Of a stretch of DNA of 64,000 bases, positions 52,696 through 63,363 are shown piece after piece. The stretch is from Hirsutella rhossiliensis. Lineage: Eukaryota; Ascomycota; Sordariomycetes; Hypocreales; Ophiocordycipitaceae. The notes under the pieces are model-generated. The model ran no database searches. It was not told the DNA's origin and saw nothing but the letters and a program-made list of their open reading frames with translations. Numbering within the stretch: the stretch's first letter is position 1; each line of letters opens with the position of its first letter. The position numbers and the translations under genes are program-made. The DNA is taken from positions 1,860,001 through 1,924,000 of the forward strand of contig NW_025408679.1 of the NCBI RefSeq assembly GCF_020360975.1. The letters run 5' to 3'.

Positions 52696-54434
52696 ATCTT
52701 AGCAAGCAAGAACAGAGCGTTTTTCTTACAGAAGGGGAACTACGTCGCCTACATCGCCGTTTCGGGCACCCCGCTACAGATCGCCTATTCAAGCTGCTAA
52801 CCCGGGCCGGCCACGAAGTCGAACAGCAACGGCTAGAGGAAATCGGCAAATTCTGTCATCACTGCCAACTACACGGACGAGAGCCTCGTAGGTTTAAATT
52901 CAGCCTAAAAGATGACCATGAATTCAACTATGAAATTCTTGTCGATGTGATGTACTTAATTAGCCGCCCTGTCTTACATGTCGTCGATTCTGCTACTGCT
53001 TTCCACGGGGCTAGGTTCCTGAAGTCCCTATCAACAAAGGACACTTGGGAAGCCCTCCGCTGCTTATGGATCGATACGTACCAAGGACCCCCGGACGTTG
53101 TTACCCACGATGCAGGTACGAACTTCGCCTCAACGGAATTTCAAACCGAGGCCAAGATGCTAGGGATTACCTGTAAGGAAGTCCCTATTGAAGCCCATTG
53201 GTCTATCGGCAAGGTTGAACGGTACCACGGCCCTTTGCGACGAGCGTTTGAGATTATGTACGCAGAGCTCTCAAGCCAGGCAGACGCAGATTCGATCCTC
53301 CAGATGGCCGTTAAAGCAGTCAACGATACCGCCGGACCAGACGGACTTGTACCTACCCTTCTTGTCTTCGGGGCTTACCCTCGAATCACCGCCGATTCGC
53401 CGCCGAATCCCTCGGTAATCCGACGCGGTGAGGTCGTACGCAAAGCTATGAAGGAACTACGCAAGTTTATGGCCAACCGGGACGTTAAAGAGGCCCTAGG
53501 CACACGCAATGGTCCAACAACTATTGACGTTCTAAACCTCAAGTTGCAAAGCGAGGTATGCGTTTGGCGGGAGAAGGTTGGCTGGCGAGGCCCTATAAGG
53601 TTATAAGTATAAAGACCATGATATCACGGTTGATATGGTTAACGGACCAACGACCTTCCGATCAACTGTCGTGAAGCCGTACTATAAGGACGATAACTCC
53701 CCTGCTGCCCCCGGCACGGACGAACAACCTCGGAAGAGAGGACGCCCGCTTAGATCGACGAATGCACCCGCAGCTCAGACAACGGAGCCCGCAGCCCAGA
53801 CAGCCGTAAAGCCGCCCACAGGACCACGCAAGCGAGGTCGACCCCGGGATCGAAAATAAGAAGCATAGCTTGTACAACGCCCAGACCTTCCTACAGAAAC
53901 GGGAAATGGACGATATTGCCCTTGCCATTAAGCTTCGAGACGACGGCGTCATTACAACGCCAGGTGCCCCGTTTGAACAGTCCGATCAAAAGGAAATCAA
54001 TGACCTCATCGGACGAGGGTATTTACCTTCGAGTTATTCGACCCGACCAAGCATCGAGGAACACGGATTTTCAAGTCACGATTAGTCCGAGAAGTTAAAG
54101 GAAAGTATATAAAGCCGTACGAAAAGTCTCGCCTCGTAGTCCAAGGCTATAACGACGACGAGAAGAACACTCTTTTGACCCAATCGCCTACCATCCAGCG
54201 GGCTAGTCAAAGACTAATCATAGCCCTTGCCCCAACGCTCCTTACGTCCGGTATGTCCCTCGAACTAAGGGATATATCACAAGCCTATACGCATTCAACG
54301 ACAGGACTTGCACGCCTAGTCCTAACCTATCTTCCCATCGAACTACAGGATAAGTACCCAAAGGGGACTATCATCCGGATCGTCCGCCCTCTTTATGGCA
54401 TTGCAGAAGCAGGCCTACATTGGTTCGCAACATA
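52696..54434 (+). pseudogene. Copia-2 integrase and start of reverse transcriptase, interrupted by pogo-2
   Basis: From 52704: LRRLHRRFGHP ... FCHHC (HHCC zinc region), then the integrase core with Asp in EILVDVMYL, Asp in VVTHDAGTNF and Glu in SIGKVERYHGP (52947-53606). A basic AT-hook-like segment KRGRP occurs twice (53730-53860). RT begins in 53870-54085 and 54175-54435 (LELRDISQAYTHSTTGLARLVL; RPLYGIAEAGLHWFAT). pogo-2 inserts at 54435; RT continues at 56284. Confidence 0.88.
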
Positions 54435-56283
54435 AGTCCCTGCACATAGAAATGGGCACCCCCCTGTTTTGGGCACCCAAGATGGGTGCCCAACCTAAAC
54501 GGCTGCGTCAACTTCAACAGCAAATTTCACCGCGGAAACGCATCCAATCTGCTAAAAAATTGACGCATGTGTCTTCAAGCCACTACTGATGAAATATACA
54601 GAGTCTGACATTCACAGCGCCCTTGAGGCAATCGCCAATGGCGGATCCGCCAAGAAGGCTGCTCGCGATTGGGGCGTCCTGAGGGCAACTCTTTACAATC
54701 GCATGCATGGTCACGAATGCAGAAAGGATGCATTTTCTGCTCTTCAGAGGCTTTCTCAGACACAGGAAAAGCAACTTACCGAATGGATTCTCATTCAGGA
54801 CGCCTTGGGCCTTCCTCCCACTCACTCGCAGATCAGGCAGTTCGCGCAGCGCATGCTCGCCGTCAAAGGAGACCACACACCGCTCGGAAAACACTGGATG
54901 CAAGCATTTTTAAGACGAAATCCTGCAGTTCGGACCCAGAAGTGCCATCACAGAGACTCTGCGCGTGTCAACGGCGCTTCTACCGAGGTAATTCGGCCTT
55001 GGTTCAACAATTTCTTCCTTCCCGAGATTCTGGCTATTAAGCCGGAGAACAGGTACAACATGGATGAAGCAGGCATCATGGAAGGACTTGGGGAGAATGG
55101 CCTGGTCGTTGGCAGTGCTGAAAAACGATCTGTACAAAAGAAGACGCCTGGTTCTCGGGTCTGGACGTCGTTCATCGAGTGCGTGTCCGCTGCCGGCACC
55201 TTCCTCCCTCCACCCGTCATTTTCAAGGGCAAATCGGTCCAGCAACAGTGGTTCCCAGAAGATCTCAGTACTTTTAGTGACTGGCAATTCACTGCGACAA
55301 AGAACGGCTGGACTTCGGACCAAACTGCGGTGGAGTGGCTCGAAAAGGTGTTCATTCCAAGAACCCAGCCACCCGACCCTTCGGAGCGAAGACTGCTAGT
55401 ATTGGACGGCCACGGAAGTCACGAGACGGTTGACTTCATGTATCTATGCTACCAGCATCAGATTCACCTTCTTTTCTTACCTCCCATACCTCTCATGTGC
55501 TGCAACCGCTCGATTTGTCTGTCTTCTCCGCTCTTAAGCACTACTACCGCAAACAGGTCGGATTTCTCAGCCTCCTGACCGATTCAAGCCCAGTCGGCAA
55601 GCAAAACTTTCTTTCCTGCTACCAGAAAGCACGCGAGCAAGCGCTCACTGTGTCAAACATCAAGGGTGGCTGGAAAGCGACGGGTTTGTGGCCGGTGTCG
55701 ATGGCGAAGCCACTTTGAGCCCTCTTCTGCTGGAGAACAGCAACAGACGCAAAAGAACGCGAAAAATGTGGCCAATGCATTCAATAGCCACTTACCCACC
55801 AGTGACTGGCAATCAGACACATCCCAGATTGCGTGGTCGACCCCGAGGCGCTCGCAAGATCTGAAGGTTCAGGTAGTTCAATTCAACCAGCTAGACGACG
55901 ACGTGCCCACGAAGAGATTGCTGTTCAGGAAGATCACAAAGGGTTTGACGAGAAGGATGGCCTTTTAGCAAAAGCTCAATTGCAGATTCAGGCACTGGAA
56001 ACAATTGGCGGCCGTCAAGCCGAAAAAAAGGAAGAGGGTGGTCACGAGCCCGAATTCGAGGTTCGCCAATATTGAGGCAATACGACGGGCGCAGGAGGAG
56101 GTGAACGCAGCTGAGAATGAAGAATCTGATGAAACCGAAGCTGAGGTTTCAGAAATAGGTGACGATTGTATCGTAGTGCACGGTGGTGGGCAGTGAGAGG
56201 ATTGAATTAATGGTGTTGAAAATGGTCGTGATTTTTTTGGGGTGCCCAAAACAGGGGGGTGCCCATTTCTATGTGCAGGGACT
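54435..56283 (+). mobile_element. pogo-2 (Fot1/pogo-like) transposon in Copia-2 RT
   Basis: Same 44-bp inverted repeats as pogo-1; TA duplication at 54433-54434 and 56284-56285. 1849 bp. Opposite orientation to pogo-1. Confidence 0.96.
54589..56196 (+). pseudogene. pogo-2 transposase, one main frameshift
   Basis: 54589-55578 is open for 329 residues: psq HTH, CENP-B-like HTH, YNMDEAGIMEGLGENGLVVGSAEKR (first Asp), SRVWTSFIECVSAAGTFLPP and LLVLDGHGSHETVDFMYLCYQH (second Asp). A frameshift at about 55480 moves the HTSHVLQPLDLSVFSALKHYYRKQVGF part to 55446-55718, and another near 55730 the tail (SRFANIEAIRRAQEEVNAAE near 56055). It is the better preserved of the two copies. Confidence 0.88.
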
Positions 56284-56566
56284 TACCACAAGCATCATAG
56301 GGAGCAGCTACGGATGTCGACTTCAACGTTCGACCCATGCCTCCTTATAACGAACACGGACCCCAACCAAGCGTTTGGCATAGTGGGCATGCAGACGGAT
56401 GACACCCTGATCCTCGGAACAGCAGGCTTTTCTGTACACGAAGAAAACAAGATACAAGAAGCTAAGTTTATCGCCAAGCCAAAGACAAAGCTTTTAATTT
56501 CTTCGGCCCTAGACTTCAACGGCTGTACGCTTGCACTAGACGAAAAAGGTCGAATTCACCTTAAGC
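56284..56566 (+). pseudogene. Copia-2 reverse transcriptase, catalytic segment
   Basis: Continues RT after pogo-2: YHKHHREQLRMSTSTFDPCLLI, then MQTDDTLILGT, the Asp-Asp catalytic pair in the variant form seen in this fungal Copia clade, and KTKLLISSALDFNGCTLALDEKGRIHL. Cut at 56566 by hAT-B2; resumes at 59516. Confidence 0.88.
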
Positions 56567-59515
56567 CAGGGTGGCGATCAATTCCACCTCCACCTCCACG
56601 TCTTCAATAATATTGAAGTGGAAGTCACGTGTTTCAATTCAATCAATTCAATATCACCTGCACATTGAGAGCTTCAATCCACGCCTCCGCCTCGAACGTT
56701 GACCACGCGTTGAAGCCGTTGAAGCAGGAGGTGATCTAGGTAGCATCTACACTTAGGTACCTAATCGAGTCGCGTCTGACGCGCGTGATTCGCGTGATCA
56801 CCCTCAAGGTTAGCCTTAGTTACCGTATTGAGTGTTGTAGTACTTCCATTCCATACTGTTTTCAGATGTAACGAATGTATAAGTACCTGGGCGATTGAAC
56901 GCGTTTGGGCTGAAGTTCCCCGAGTCGCGTCGCAGAGAAACCTTCCCCAAACGAATGCATCCCCTTCCTGCGGCCAAATGGAAACCGACGTTCCTACTAA
57001 GCCCCAGCGTGCTTCAGACGGAGGCTCATCCAGCAAGTCGTTTGTTAACATGGATGCTTTGCAAGACGAATGGAGCATCTTCCCATGGAACCATTTTCCA
57101 GGTTATACGATTTCCGAGCGTGCTGGCAGGCAGACTTCGTGGGTCTGGCAGCATGGTTTCGACATTCAACCTAGCGATTCTCCACGAAAAGAAAATGGGT
57201 TTGCAAGCCCTGCCTCAAGAAGCCGAAGCAAAAACATCAGACTTCTCTGCCGCTGGCACTCAGAACATCGAGAATCATCTGTTCAAAGAGCACAGGCTTG
57301 TCGATCTGTCCGGGAAGAGGGGCCCGCTCTTGGGAAAGGAACCAGGGACAAGACCCCGTCAAAGAATATTGTGGAGATGTTGAACCTCAATGCTTCAGAC
57401 CCCAAAGAGCAAGGTATCGCGAACGCCCTCATCCAGCGCTTCGATAAGGACCATTTTCAGAGACTTCTTCTCGAGTGGGTGGTCGACGCCAACGTCTCCT
57501 TTCGCCAGCCCGAGCACTGTCGCCTCCGACATATTTTCGAATACCTGAATCCATCGGTCGCAGTGACGAATGCCCACATCTCGCACGATACCGTTCGAAA
57601 GCGAATTGTTGACCTTTATACCCGATACAAGACGTGCGTAATCGACAATCTAAAGAGCACCCGGGCCAAATTCACATTGCGTTCGACGGCTGGCGTTCCA
57701 GGAATCGGCACGCTTTATACGGGATTATATGTTTTACATCGACAAGGATGGAGTTCCATCAAAGCTTGTCCTAGGCATGCCGGAGCTGAAGATCTCACAC
57801 TCGGGAGAAAACATTGCAGCCCAGATCCTCGAGATCCTAGAGAGCTATGAGATCCTCGACAAGGTGGGCTATATTACACTGGACAACGCTGGCAATATGG
57901 ATACGGCGACAGAGGAGATTGCAGAGGCACTGGGCTTTGATCCGAAGAAGCGGAGGTGCGATGCTTCGGCCACGTGCTCAACTTGGTGGTCAAGGCGCTA
58001 TTATTTGGACACAAGGCCGACGCGTTTGAGGCAGAGATTAACGGGGAGCCTGTTCTTGACGCGGTCCAGCATGAAATCTGGCGAAAGAAAGGCCCAGTCG
58101 GAAAGCTCCACAACCTAGTAAATTGGATCCATCAGTCCGATAAGCTGACGTACCGGCTTCGTGCGCTTCAGGAAGAGTCCTTTTCACAGTCGGACGACCC
58201 CAAGGTTCGAGCGAAGAACCCTGTGGACGTTGTCCTGATAACCTTACTCGTTGGCTTTCGACTCTTTATATGATACGGCGCGGCCTTGAGTTGCGGCCTT
58301 TCTTGGAAGACCTGACTGAGAAGGTCACGCTTGAGTTCAGGAAAAATGCCGCAATGGGATGAGAAGGGCAAAAGAGATGCCTTTGTCTCTCCGCGAGGAG
58401 AGTCTTCTCAGCGATAAAGACTGGAAGGTCATTGGGTTGATGGATAGGGTGCTTGTTGACTTCGAAGAAGCACTCCGAATGCTAGAAGGTGACGCCCAGA
58501 GCCGAGTTCGAAAAGGAGGCCGCATTGAAGCATACGGAAATATGTGGGACGTTGCCTCAACCTACGAATTCCTGATGGACAGACTAGAGGAGTGGAAAGC
58601 AGTAGCGGAGAAGTTCCCGATCCAGAGCACCTCAAGGCTAACATTAATCTGGGCTGGGATAAGTTGAACGACTACTATACGAAGCTTGACGAGACGCCAG
58701 CATACTATGCTTCTGCTATTTTAAATCCGGTTTCGCGTTGGGGTTATTTCGAGAATACATGGACTGACAAAGCACAGCTCCCCTGGCTACAGGAGGCAAA
58801 AGGAATGGTGAGAAACCTGTGGGAGGAGGAGTACAAATCGCTGCCGATCCCTCCGATGCCTGACGAAGAGCGTCCGTACAAGCGACTGAAGGCAATGAGC
58901 GCGCTTGAGAGACACCGAGCCCAGAGGACTTCGTCGCTGCCCAACGAATCTTCCTCTTTGGAAAGTTCACTGAATCCGGACCATGATGAATATGACCGCT
59001 GGCTGTCGAGTGCTGACGCTGAGAATGATCCTCTCGTCACCAACCCATTTCAGTATTGGTGGCAGAGGCGGAAAGACTACCCACGGTTGTCGCGGATGGC
59101 TCTCGACTTGCTCTCGATCCCTCCCATGTCCGCAGAGTGCGAGCGTCTCTTTAGTACCACTGGGCAAATGGTGTCACCGCTACGGACTCGATTGGAAGCC
59201 AGCACGATAGGGATTACGCAAACGTTACGGTCGTGGGTACGGAATGGCCTAATCGACGCCGTGGATACGTTGGTTGACGTGTCAGGGGAGAATGCGAATA
59301 GCATTATATGGAGTCTAGGGGATGATACTGGACATGCTGCCGGCTAGGGCCCTCGGCGACCCCATGGGCCGTACGTGGTTCAACGTCTTCAATTCAACTC
59401 CATCGCCCCCATCTGAAGGCAGGTGGTTCAACTCAACGGGACCAATGATGAATAAGCTGTCAACGCAACTCAATAATGAGGCCAAATTGATGGAATTGAA
59501 TTGATCGCCACCCTG
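56567..59515 (+). mobile_element. hAT-B2 DNA transposon in Copia-2
   Basis: Terminal inverted repeats as hAT-B1; 8-bp target duplication CCTTAAGC at 56559-56566 and 59516-59523. 2949 bp, plus orientation. A subterminal short hairpin CTTCAATAATATTGAAG lies near the left end. Confidence 0.96.
56828..59347 (+). pseudogene. hAT-B2 transposase, frameshifted
   Basis: 56828-57850 (340 aa): leader, BED finger partly out of frame (its KPC/ENHLFKEH part in 56895-57383), then EWVVDANVSFRQPEHCRLRHIFEYLNP. 57729-58118 has GYITLDNAGNMDTATEEI. 57956-58273 has FGHVLNLVVKALLFG. 58359-58667 and 58544-59347 complete it with WWQRRKDYPRLSRMALDLLSIPPMSAECERLFSTTGQ, the hATC block. The last frame is open for 267 residues. 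Differences from hAT-B1 are mostly single-base indels. Confidence 0.88.
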
Positions 59516-60330
59516 CCTTAAGCAGAAGGGACAAGCTAAGAAAATCGCCCTTATTAACGTGGAAGCTTCTGATCGTATGCAAAAGTACATGGAACAACGC
59601 GCCCGAGGAGCCTATATCGCCTCAATCTGCCAGCCAGAAGCTACGTGTGATATGTCAACCGCGGCACAGGTCCAACAGCCCACAGACACGGACTGCATCA
59701 CCTCAACAAAAGACTCAAATGGCAACAGGACAACCTACAAAGAGGGATCCAATACGTGCCCCTAGACCTACAGACAGCTAAACTAATGGTCTTTACGGAT
59801 GGATCATTTGCCAACAATAAGGACCTCTCATCACAAATCGGCTTTCTTGTTATGCTTGTTAACGAAAAACAAGAAAGCTCCGAGGATGTTCCTTCTTTTA
59901 ACATTAACGGCAATTTGATCCATTGGAGCTCTACGAAGTGCAAGAGGGTAACCTGAAGTGTGCTTGCCTCCGAGATCTACGGCATGACCGACGGATTTGA
60001 CATCAGCCTTGCTATTGCAACGACCCTAAGAATGATCACCGACCGACTGAATCTCCCTCCAATCCCCCTTATCGTCTGCGTAGACTCTTATTCCCTTTAC
60101 GAATGCATTGTCAAGCTCGGCACAACAAAGGAAAAGCGTCTTATGATTGACATTATGGCTCTACGGCAGTCATATGAGAGACGGGAGATATTAGAAGTCC
60201 GATGGATCAACGGCAACGACAACCCAGCTGATGCAATGACGAAGGCGTCACCAAACAAGGCCCTTGAGCGCTTCATCTCGACTAACCAGCTGACTATCCG
60301 GGTAGAAGGGTCAGTCCATAGGCCAGTGTG
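59516..60330 (+). pseudogene. Copia-2 RNase H and C-terminus, frameshifted
   Basis: Continues pol: KIALINVEASDRMQKYMEQRARGAYIASI (59550 onward), LMVFTDGSFANNKDLSSQIGFLVMLVNE (RNase H Asp in TDGS, about 59787-59860), HWSSTKCKRVT, a stop at 59953-59955, then VLASEIYGMTDGFDISLAIA and LIVCVDSYSLYECIVKLG (59960-60331) up to WINGNDNPADAMTKASPNKAL. This is a typical copia RNase H tail. The stop inside RNase H and upstream frame breaks indicate a dead copy. Confidence 0.85.
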
Positions 60331-60556
60331 AAACAGAGCGTCTCCTTGCCTTTTGACTTCTTTCCTTCCTGGCCACTAGATTATCAACCAGCTATATTGT
60401 TACCTTTGTCTTTCCTTGAAACCCCTCATTCTTCTTCATCTTTTTCTCTTCTCTTCATAGATTACCAATACAACAGTCACAGGCATAGCTCTTTAGCACC
60501 TTTGATTCGTATTCTCTATCACCCCTGTGCACAGCACGAATACCCACGACCCAACA
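60331..60556 (+). repeat. Copia-2 3' terminal region with truncated 3' LTR
   Basis: From about 60424 to 60556 the sequence matches the last part of the 5' LTR (CCTCATTCTTCTTCATC ... ACGACCCAACA). The first ~148 bp of the LTR are absent and an unrelated pyrimidine-rich stretch (60331-60423) stands in their place. The element end and the GATAT duplication are intact. Confidence 0.85.
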
Positions 60557-60755
60557 GATATAGCATTTCATCACGTCGTTGATGAGGTCAAGGAAGGGAG
60601 AATTCAAGTCTACTGGGTTCCAGGGGAGAATATGCTAGCAGATGGGATGACCAAGCCTCTGCCTAGGGATGCTTTCGAGAGGAACAGGAGGAGGATTGGA
60701 TTGGACCCATACGCTATGAATAGCGTTGCAGTTGAAGTCTGACAGCTCTAGGGAG
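60557..60755 (+). pseudogene. Copia-1B RNase H C-terminus
   Basis: AFHHVVDEVKEGRIQVYWVPGENMLADGMTKPLPRDAFERNRRRIGL, the end of copia RNase H, separated from 46950 by Copia-2. Stop near 60740, then a purine-rich run (GCTCTAGGGAG) before the 3' LTR. Confidence 0.9.
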
Positions 60756-60907
60756 TGTTGACTTGATATGAGACATGGACCAAGACATGTTTAGGCAGCA
60801 GTTACAAGTGGTGAGTCACTGGATAGTGGCACGGACGTGCCACTATGTATATATGTATGTTGAGAGCTGTCAGACAGAATTGAATAGAAGCAAGTTCAAT
60901 CGCTACA
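60756..60907 (+). repeat. 3' LTR of Copia-1B
   Basis: 152 bp, identical by eye to 41200-41351; followed by TACAT at 60908-60912. Confidence 0.95.
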
Positions 60908-62240
60908 TACATATCAAGAAGAAGTGGGTTGGTAGCCTCGAAGGTACCGAGATTATAGGAGATAGGGCAGATGAAGCAGACACTCGCCTCGGCGCCGCGG
61001 CTGCCCTCGCAAACGACCGAACGAACGCCAACGCTATCGAGGACCGACCGATCGATCATACCGCCGAGGCACAGATACAACATGCCTCCCAGCTAGCGGA
61101 CCAATATCTCGATGAAGAACGGGATGACGAAGGGAACCCAATCCCGCCGCCGCCGCCAAAACGTACCTTTAAGCATACAGCTGACGGTATCCGTGATGCC
61201 TGGGCTTCAGTCGTTAGGGCACGCACGCCTGAGGAGTGTAGTGAGCAGTGGAATCTACTATGTGTAGAGTTTTTCGACCAGCCAGGTAACCCTAGCCCTA
61301 TATATCGTTATATATTACTATTGCTAATTACTTTAGCTCTCGTCAACTACCTCCGTACAACCTACTATCCATGGCGTGCCCAGTTTTGTAGGTATGCCAT
61401 CCAACAATACCGCAATTACGATATTACGGTGACTTCTCGGGTTGAAAGCACACATCACGAGTTGAAAAGTCTCTTACACAACCGTTTTATCGACCTCTGG
61501 CAACTACAGGCTTCAATCCGTCAACTTGTGGATCAACGGCAGAAAACGCATCTCGAAGCGCTTCAAGACGAGTTCACGAAGGTCCAGCTCGAATGGGCTA
61601 AATATCCTATCCTCAAGTCAATATACCGGAAAATTGGTTGGCAGCCAATAAAGCAGATCTTTAAGCAAGCGAAGTTAGCTACGGAAGAGCTATCCGATAA
61701 ACGGGGCCAGCGGCCAACGGATTGTACGGGTGCCTTCACGGCCCAATGGGGTCTGCCTTGCCGGCATACAATCCGTAATATCCTTCATGCTGAGGGCCAG
61801 GCTGCTGAAATTCCCTCGATCTTATTGATACCCACTGGTTATTATACGGTCCTACTGTAAGTATTACGGCCCCTATCTAGCTATATACTAATTTACTATC
61901 AGCCTGAACTACGACGGTATATCGAATCACGACATGAGCCCGATCCCGATGTTGTCCAGCCTCGCCGGCGTGCGAACAACGGGCCCGAGGCAACCCCTCC
62001 ACTGGAGGCATCCACGGGCCGGATCCTTAGTGCTTGGGAGCAAGAGGAGCAGAGAGCTAAATCCGATCTCGAGTCACGGCCACCAGGGACACAAAGGAAG
62101 AGGAAGGGCACGGGCGCTACTGTCGTAAACAAGAGGTCGAATACGCTTGCTTCCGTGAGCAGCCGGGTTGACGATCTTGCTCAGCAGATCGGTGATTTCA
62201 TCAAGTCGCAAGCAGCAGCAACGCCAGTACCGTTATCACA
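60908..62240 (+). pseudogene. MULE transposase, C-terminal part with SWIM finger and intron
   Basis: Frame continues from 41199: IKKKWVGSLEGTEII ... TPEECSEQWNLLCVEFF, TSRVESTHHELKSLLHNRFIDLWQL (conserved MULE region that carries the third acidic residue), and the SWIM-type zinc motif QWGLPCRHTIRNIL at about 61744-61785. A frame change near 61810 leads to DTHWLLYGPT. A likely intron at 61857-61912 (GTAAGT ... CTAATTTACTATCAG) joins to PELRRYIESRHEPDPDVVQPRRRANNG and a charged tail to about 62240. Probably one frameshift from intact apart from the Copia insertion. Confidence 0.88.
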
Positions 62241-62786
62241 GGTACCTCACTTCCACAGGCGCCGCCGGCATCACGGGATACTCTGTGATGCCACCGCCTA
62301 CATCACTTGTGCCTGTATACGTACAGGCACCGGCGCCGTCACGGTGGCAAGAACCGCCTCCTCGACACAGGCACATCACGACGGCTTCATGTGGGCACAG
62401 CCGCCGGCACAGTCTCACGGGACGGTAAGGGCATTTCCAGCAGCCAGGGGATCAGACGGACACGGCACCATGCAATTCCAGCGAGCGGGCCGTCCCCAAA
62501 TTCGTTCCCTATGTGCCTCGCCCTCCGCCGCGTCGGACGGATCCTTCCTCACAGTCACAGTCACAGTCACAGAGGTAGGCAAGGCGGCCAAAAATGCACC
62601 TTCCACTGCTGTGTGCATATTGCATACACATCGGAATCGGTCGGGCCGGGCTTAGTGATAGCTTCAATTGAACGACTCCAAGGGACGCATCTTCTGGCGT
62701 TGGTGATCTTTGCAATATTGAATGCATCCTCCGTACATACCGGTAGTCGAGTAATAGGGCGGGCGCGACGAGGCGGCCACGGCGTT
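62241..62786. other. MULE 3' noncoding region
   Basis: Between the transposase tail and the right inverted repeat. Contains a CACAGT microsatellite (about 62550-62572). Frames such as 62155-62655 show no family features. Confidence 0.45.
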
Positions 62787-62885
62787 GGGAACGCGCGCGC
62801 CAAATTGTGGTGCGCGCCTACTCTTCCAAATGGGGTTTAAGTCTCCGTGCATGTTTCGAAATCGTCCGTGCATGTTTCGTTACTC
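62787..62885 (-). repeat. MULE right terminal inverted repeat (99 bp)
   Basis: Exact inverse of 39941-40039. Confidence 0.93.
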
Positions 62886-63192
62886 CCCTAATCATCGAAC
62901 GAGTCGAGATTACCTACGGAGTACAGTGGGTCCCTTTTCGCGTGAATCACTAAACGGGCTGTCCTACGATGCTGGTCCATATGCCTCCATTCCGGGGTTC
63001 GCCTGATGCGACCCGCGCATGATAAAGTTCGGACCGATTTTCGCGGCAGGCGCCCGTGCCAGGGTCCGGAGGTGACGGTCAGGCTGGCAAGGACCGCAGG
63101 GTTCAAGGTCTAGCTAGAGCTGCTAGTTGGGCAAGATAGCGATGCGGTGGGGAGGGCCCTAACCTCCATGTCGCATAACATGAGGTGCTAAT
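62886..63192. other. Unassigned sequence right of the MULE
   Basis: No gene or recognised element. It does not obviously continue the LINE leader seen left of the MULE, consistent with the missing target duplication. Confidence 0.35.
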
Positions 63193-63363
63193 ATACTTCG
63201 AACACCCGTTAAATTGCCAAGGCAAGGGGCTTAACGGCTGAATATCCAGCCAGGAAGGCGAACATCGTATACCTGCCATTCAACTTTCCTAGGGGAGACC
63301 CCCTAGAACCCCCCTTTCGCCTGCAGCGGGCAACCAGTTGTTAAACCGCTTCAAACCTGCACT
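63193..63363. repeat. ~172-bp dispersed repeat, copy 2
   Basis: Closely similar to 34935-35106 in the same orientation (ATACTTCGAACACCCGTTAA ... AAACCTGCACT). Family not recognised. Confidence 0.75.

Larger units (their letters stand above)
46951..60556 (+). mobile_element. Copia-2 LTR retrotransposon with nested hAT-B1, pogo-2 and hAT-B2
   Basis: 5' LTR 46951-47231 (TGTCTAGATGCGGAG ... ACGACCCAACA). The element ends at 60556 with the same LTR terminus. Target duplication GATAT at 46946-46950 and 60557-60561; rejoining the flanks restores Copia-1 RNase H coding (HVDI|AFHHVVDEV). Net size without inserts is about 5.8 kb. The 3' LTR keeps only its last ~133 bp. Confidence 0.95.
41200..60907 (+). 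mobile_element. Copia-1B LTR retrotransposon with nested pogo-1 and Copia-2
   Basis: Identical 152-bp LTRs at 41200-41351 and 60756-60907, and the 5-bp target duplication TACAT at 41195-41199 and 60908-60912. Net length without nested elements is about 4.2 kb, slightly short because the gag zinc-knuckle/protease region is deleted. It interrupts the MULE transposase. LTR identity implies recent insertion, so everything inside it is also recent. Confidence 0.96.
39941..62885 (+). mobile_element. MULE (Mutator-like) DNA transposon, split by Copia-1B
   Basis: Perfect 99-bp terminal inverted repeats at 39941-40039 and 62787-62885 (GAGTAACGAAACATGCACGG outermost). A MULE transposase is divided between 40182-41199 and 60908-62240. 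Removing Copia-1B leaves about 3.2 kb, a normal MULE size. The flanks (CACACAGCC left, CCCTAATCA right) do not match, so no 8-11-bp target duplication is visible; one flank may have been rearranged. Confidence 0.9.

Noticed and set aside
62155..62655. 166-aa plus-strand frame near the MULE right end
   Set aside because: Only its first ~25 residues belong to the MULE tail; the rest is low-complexity and spans a microsatellite.
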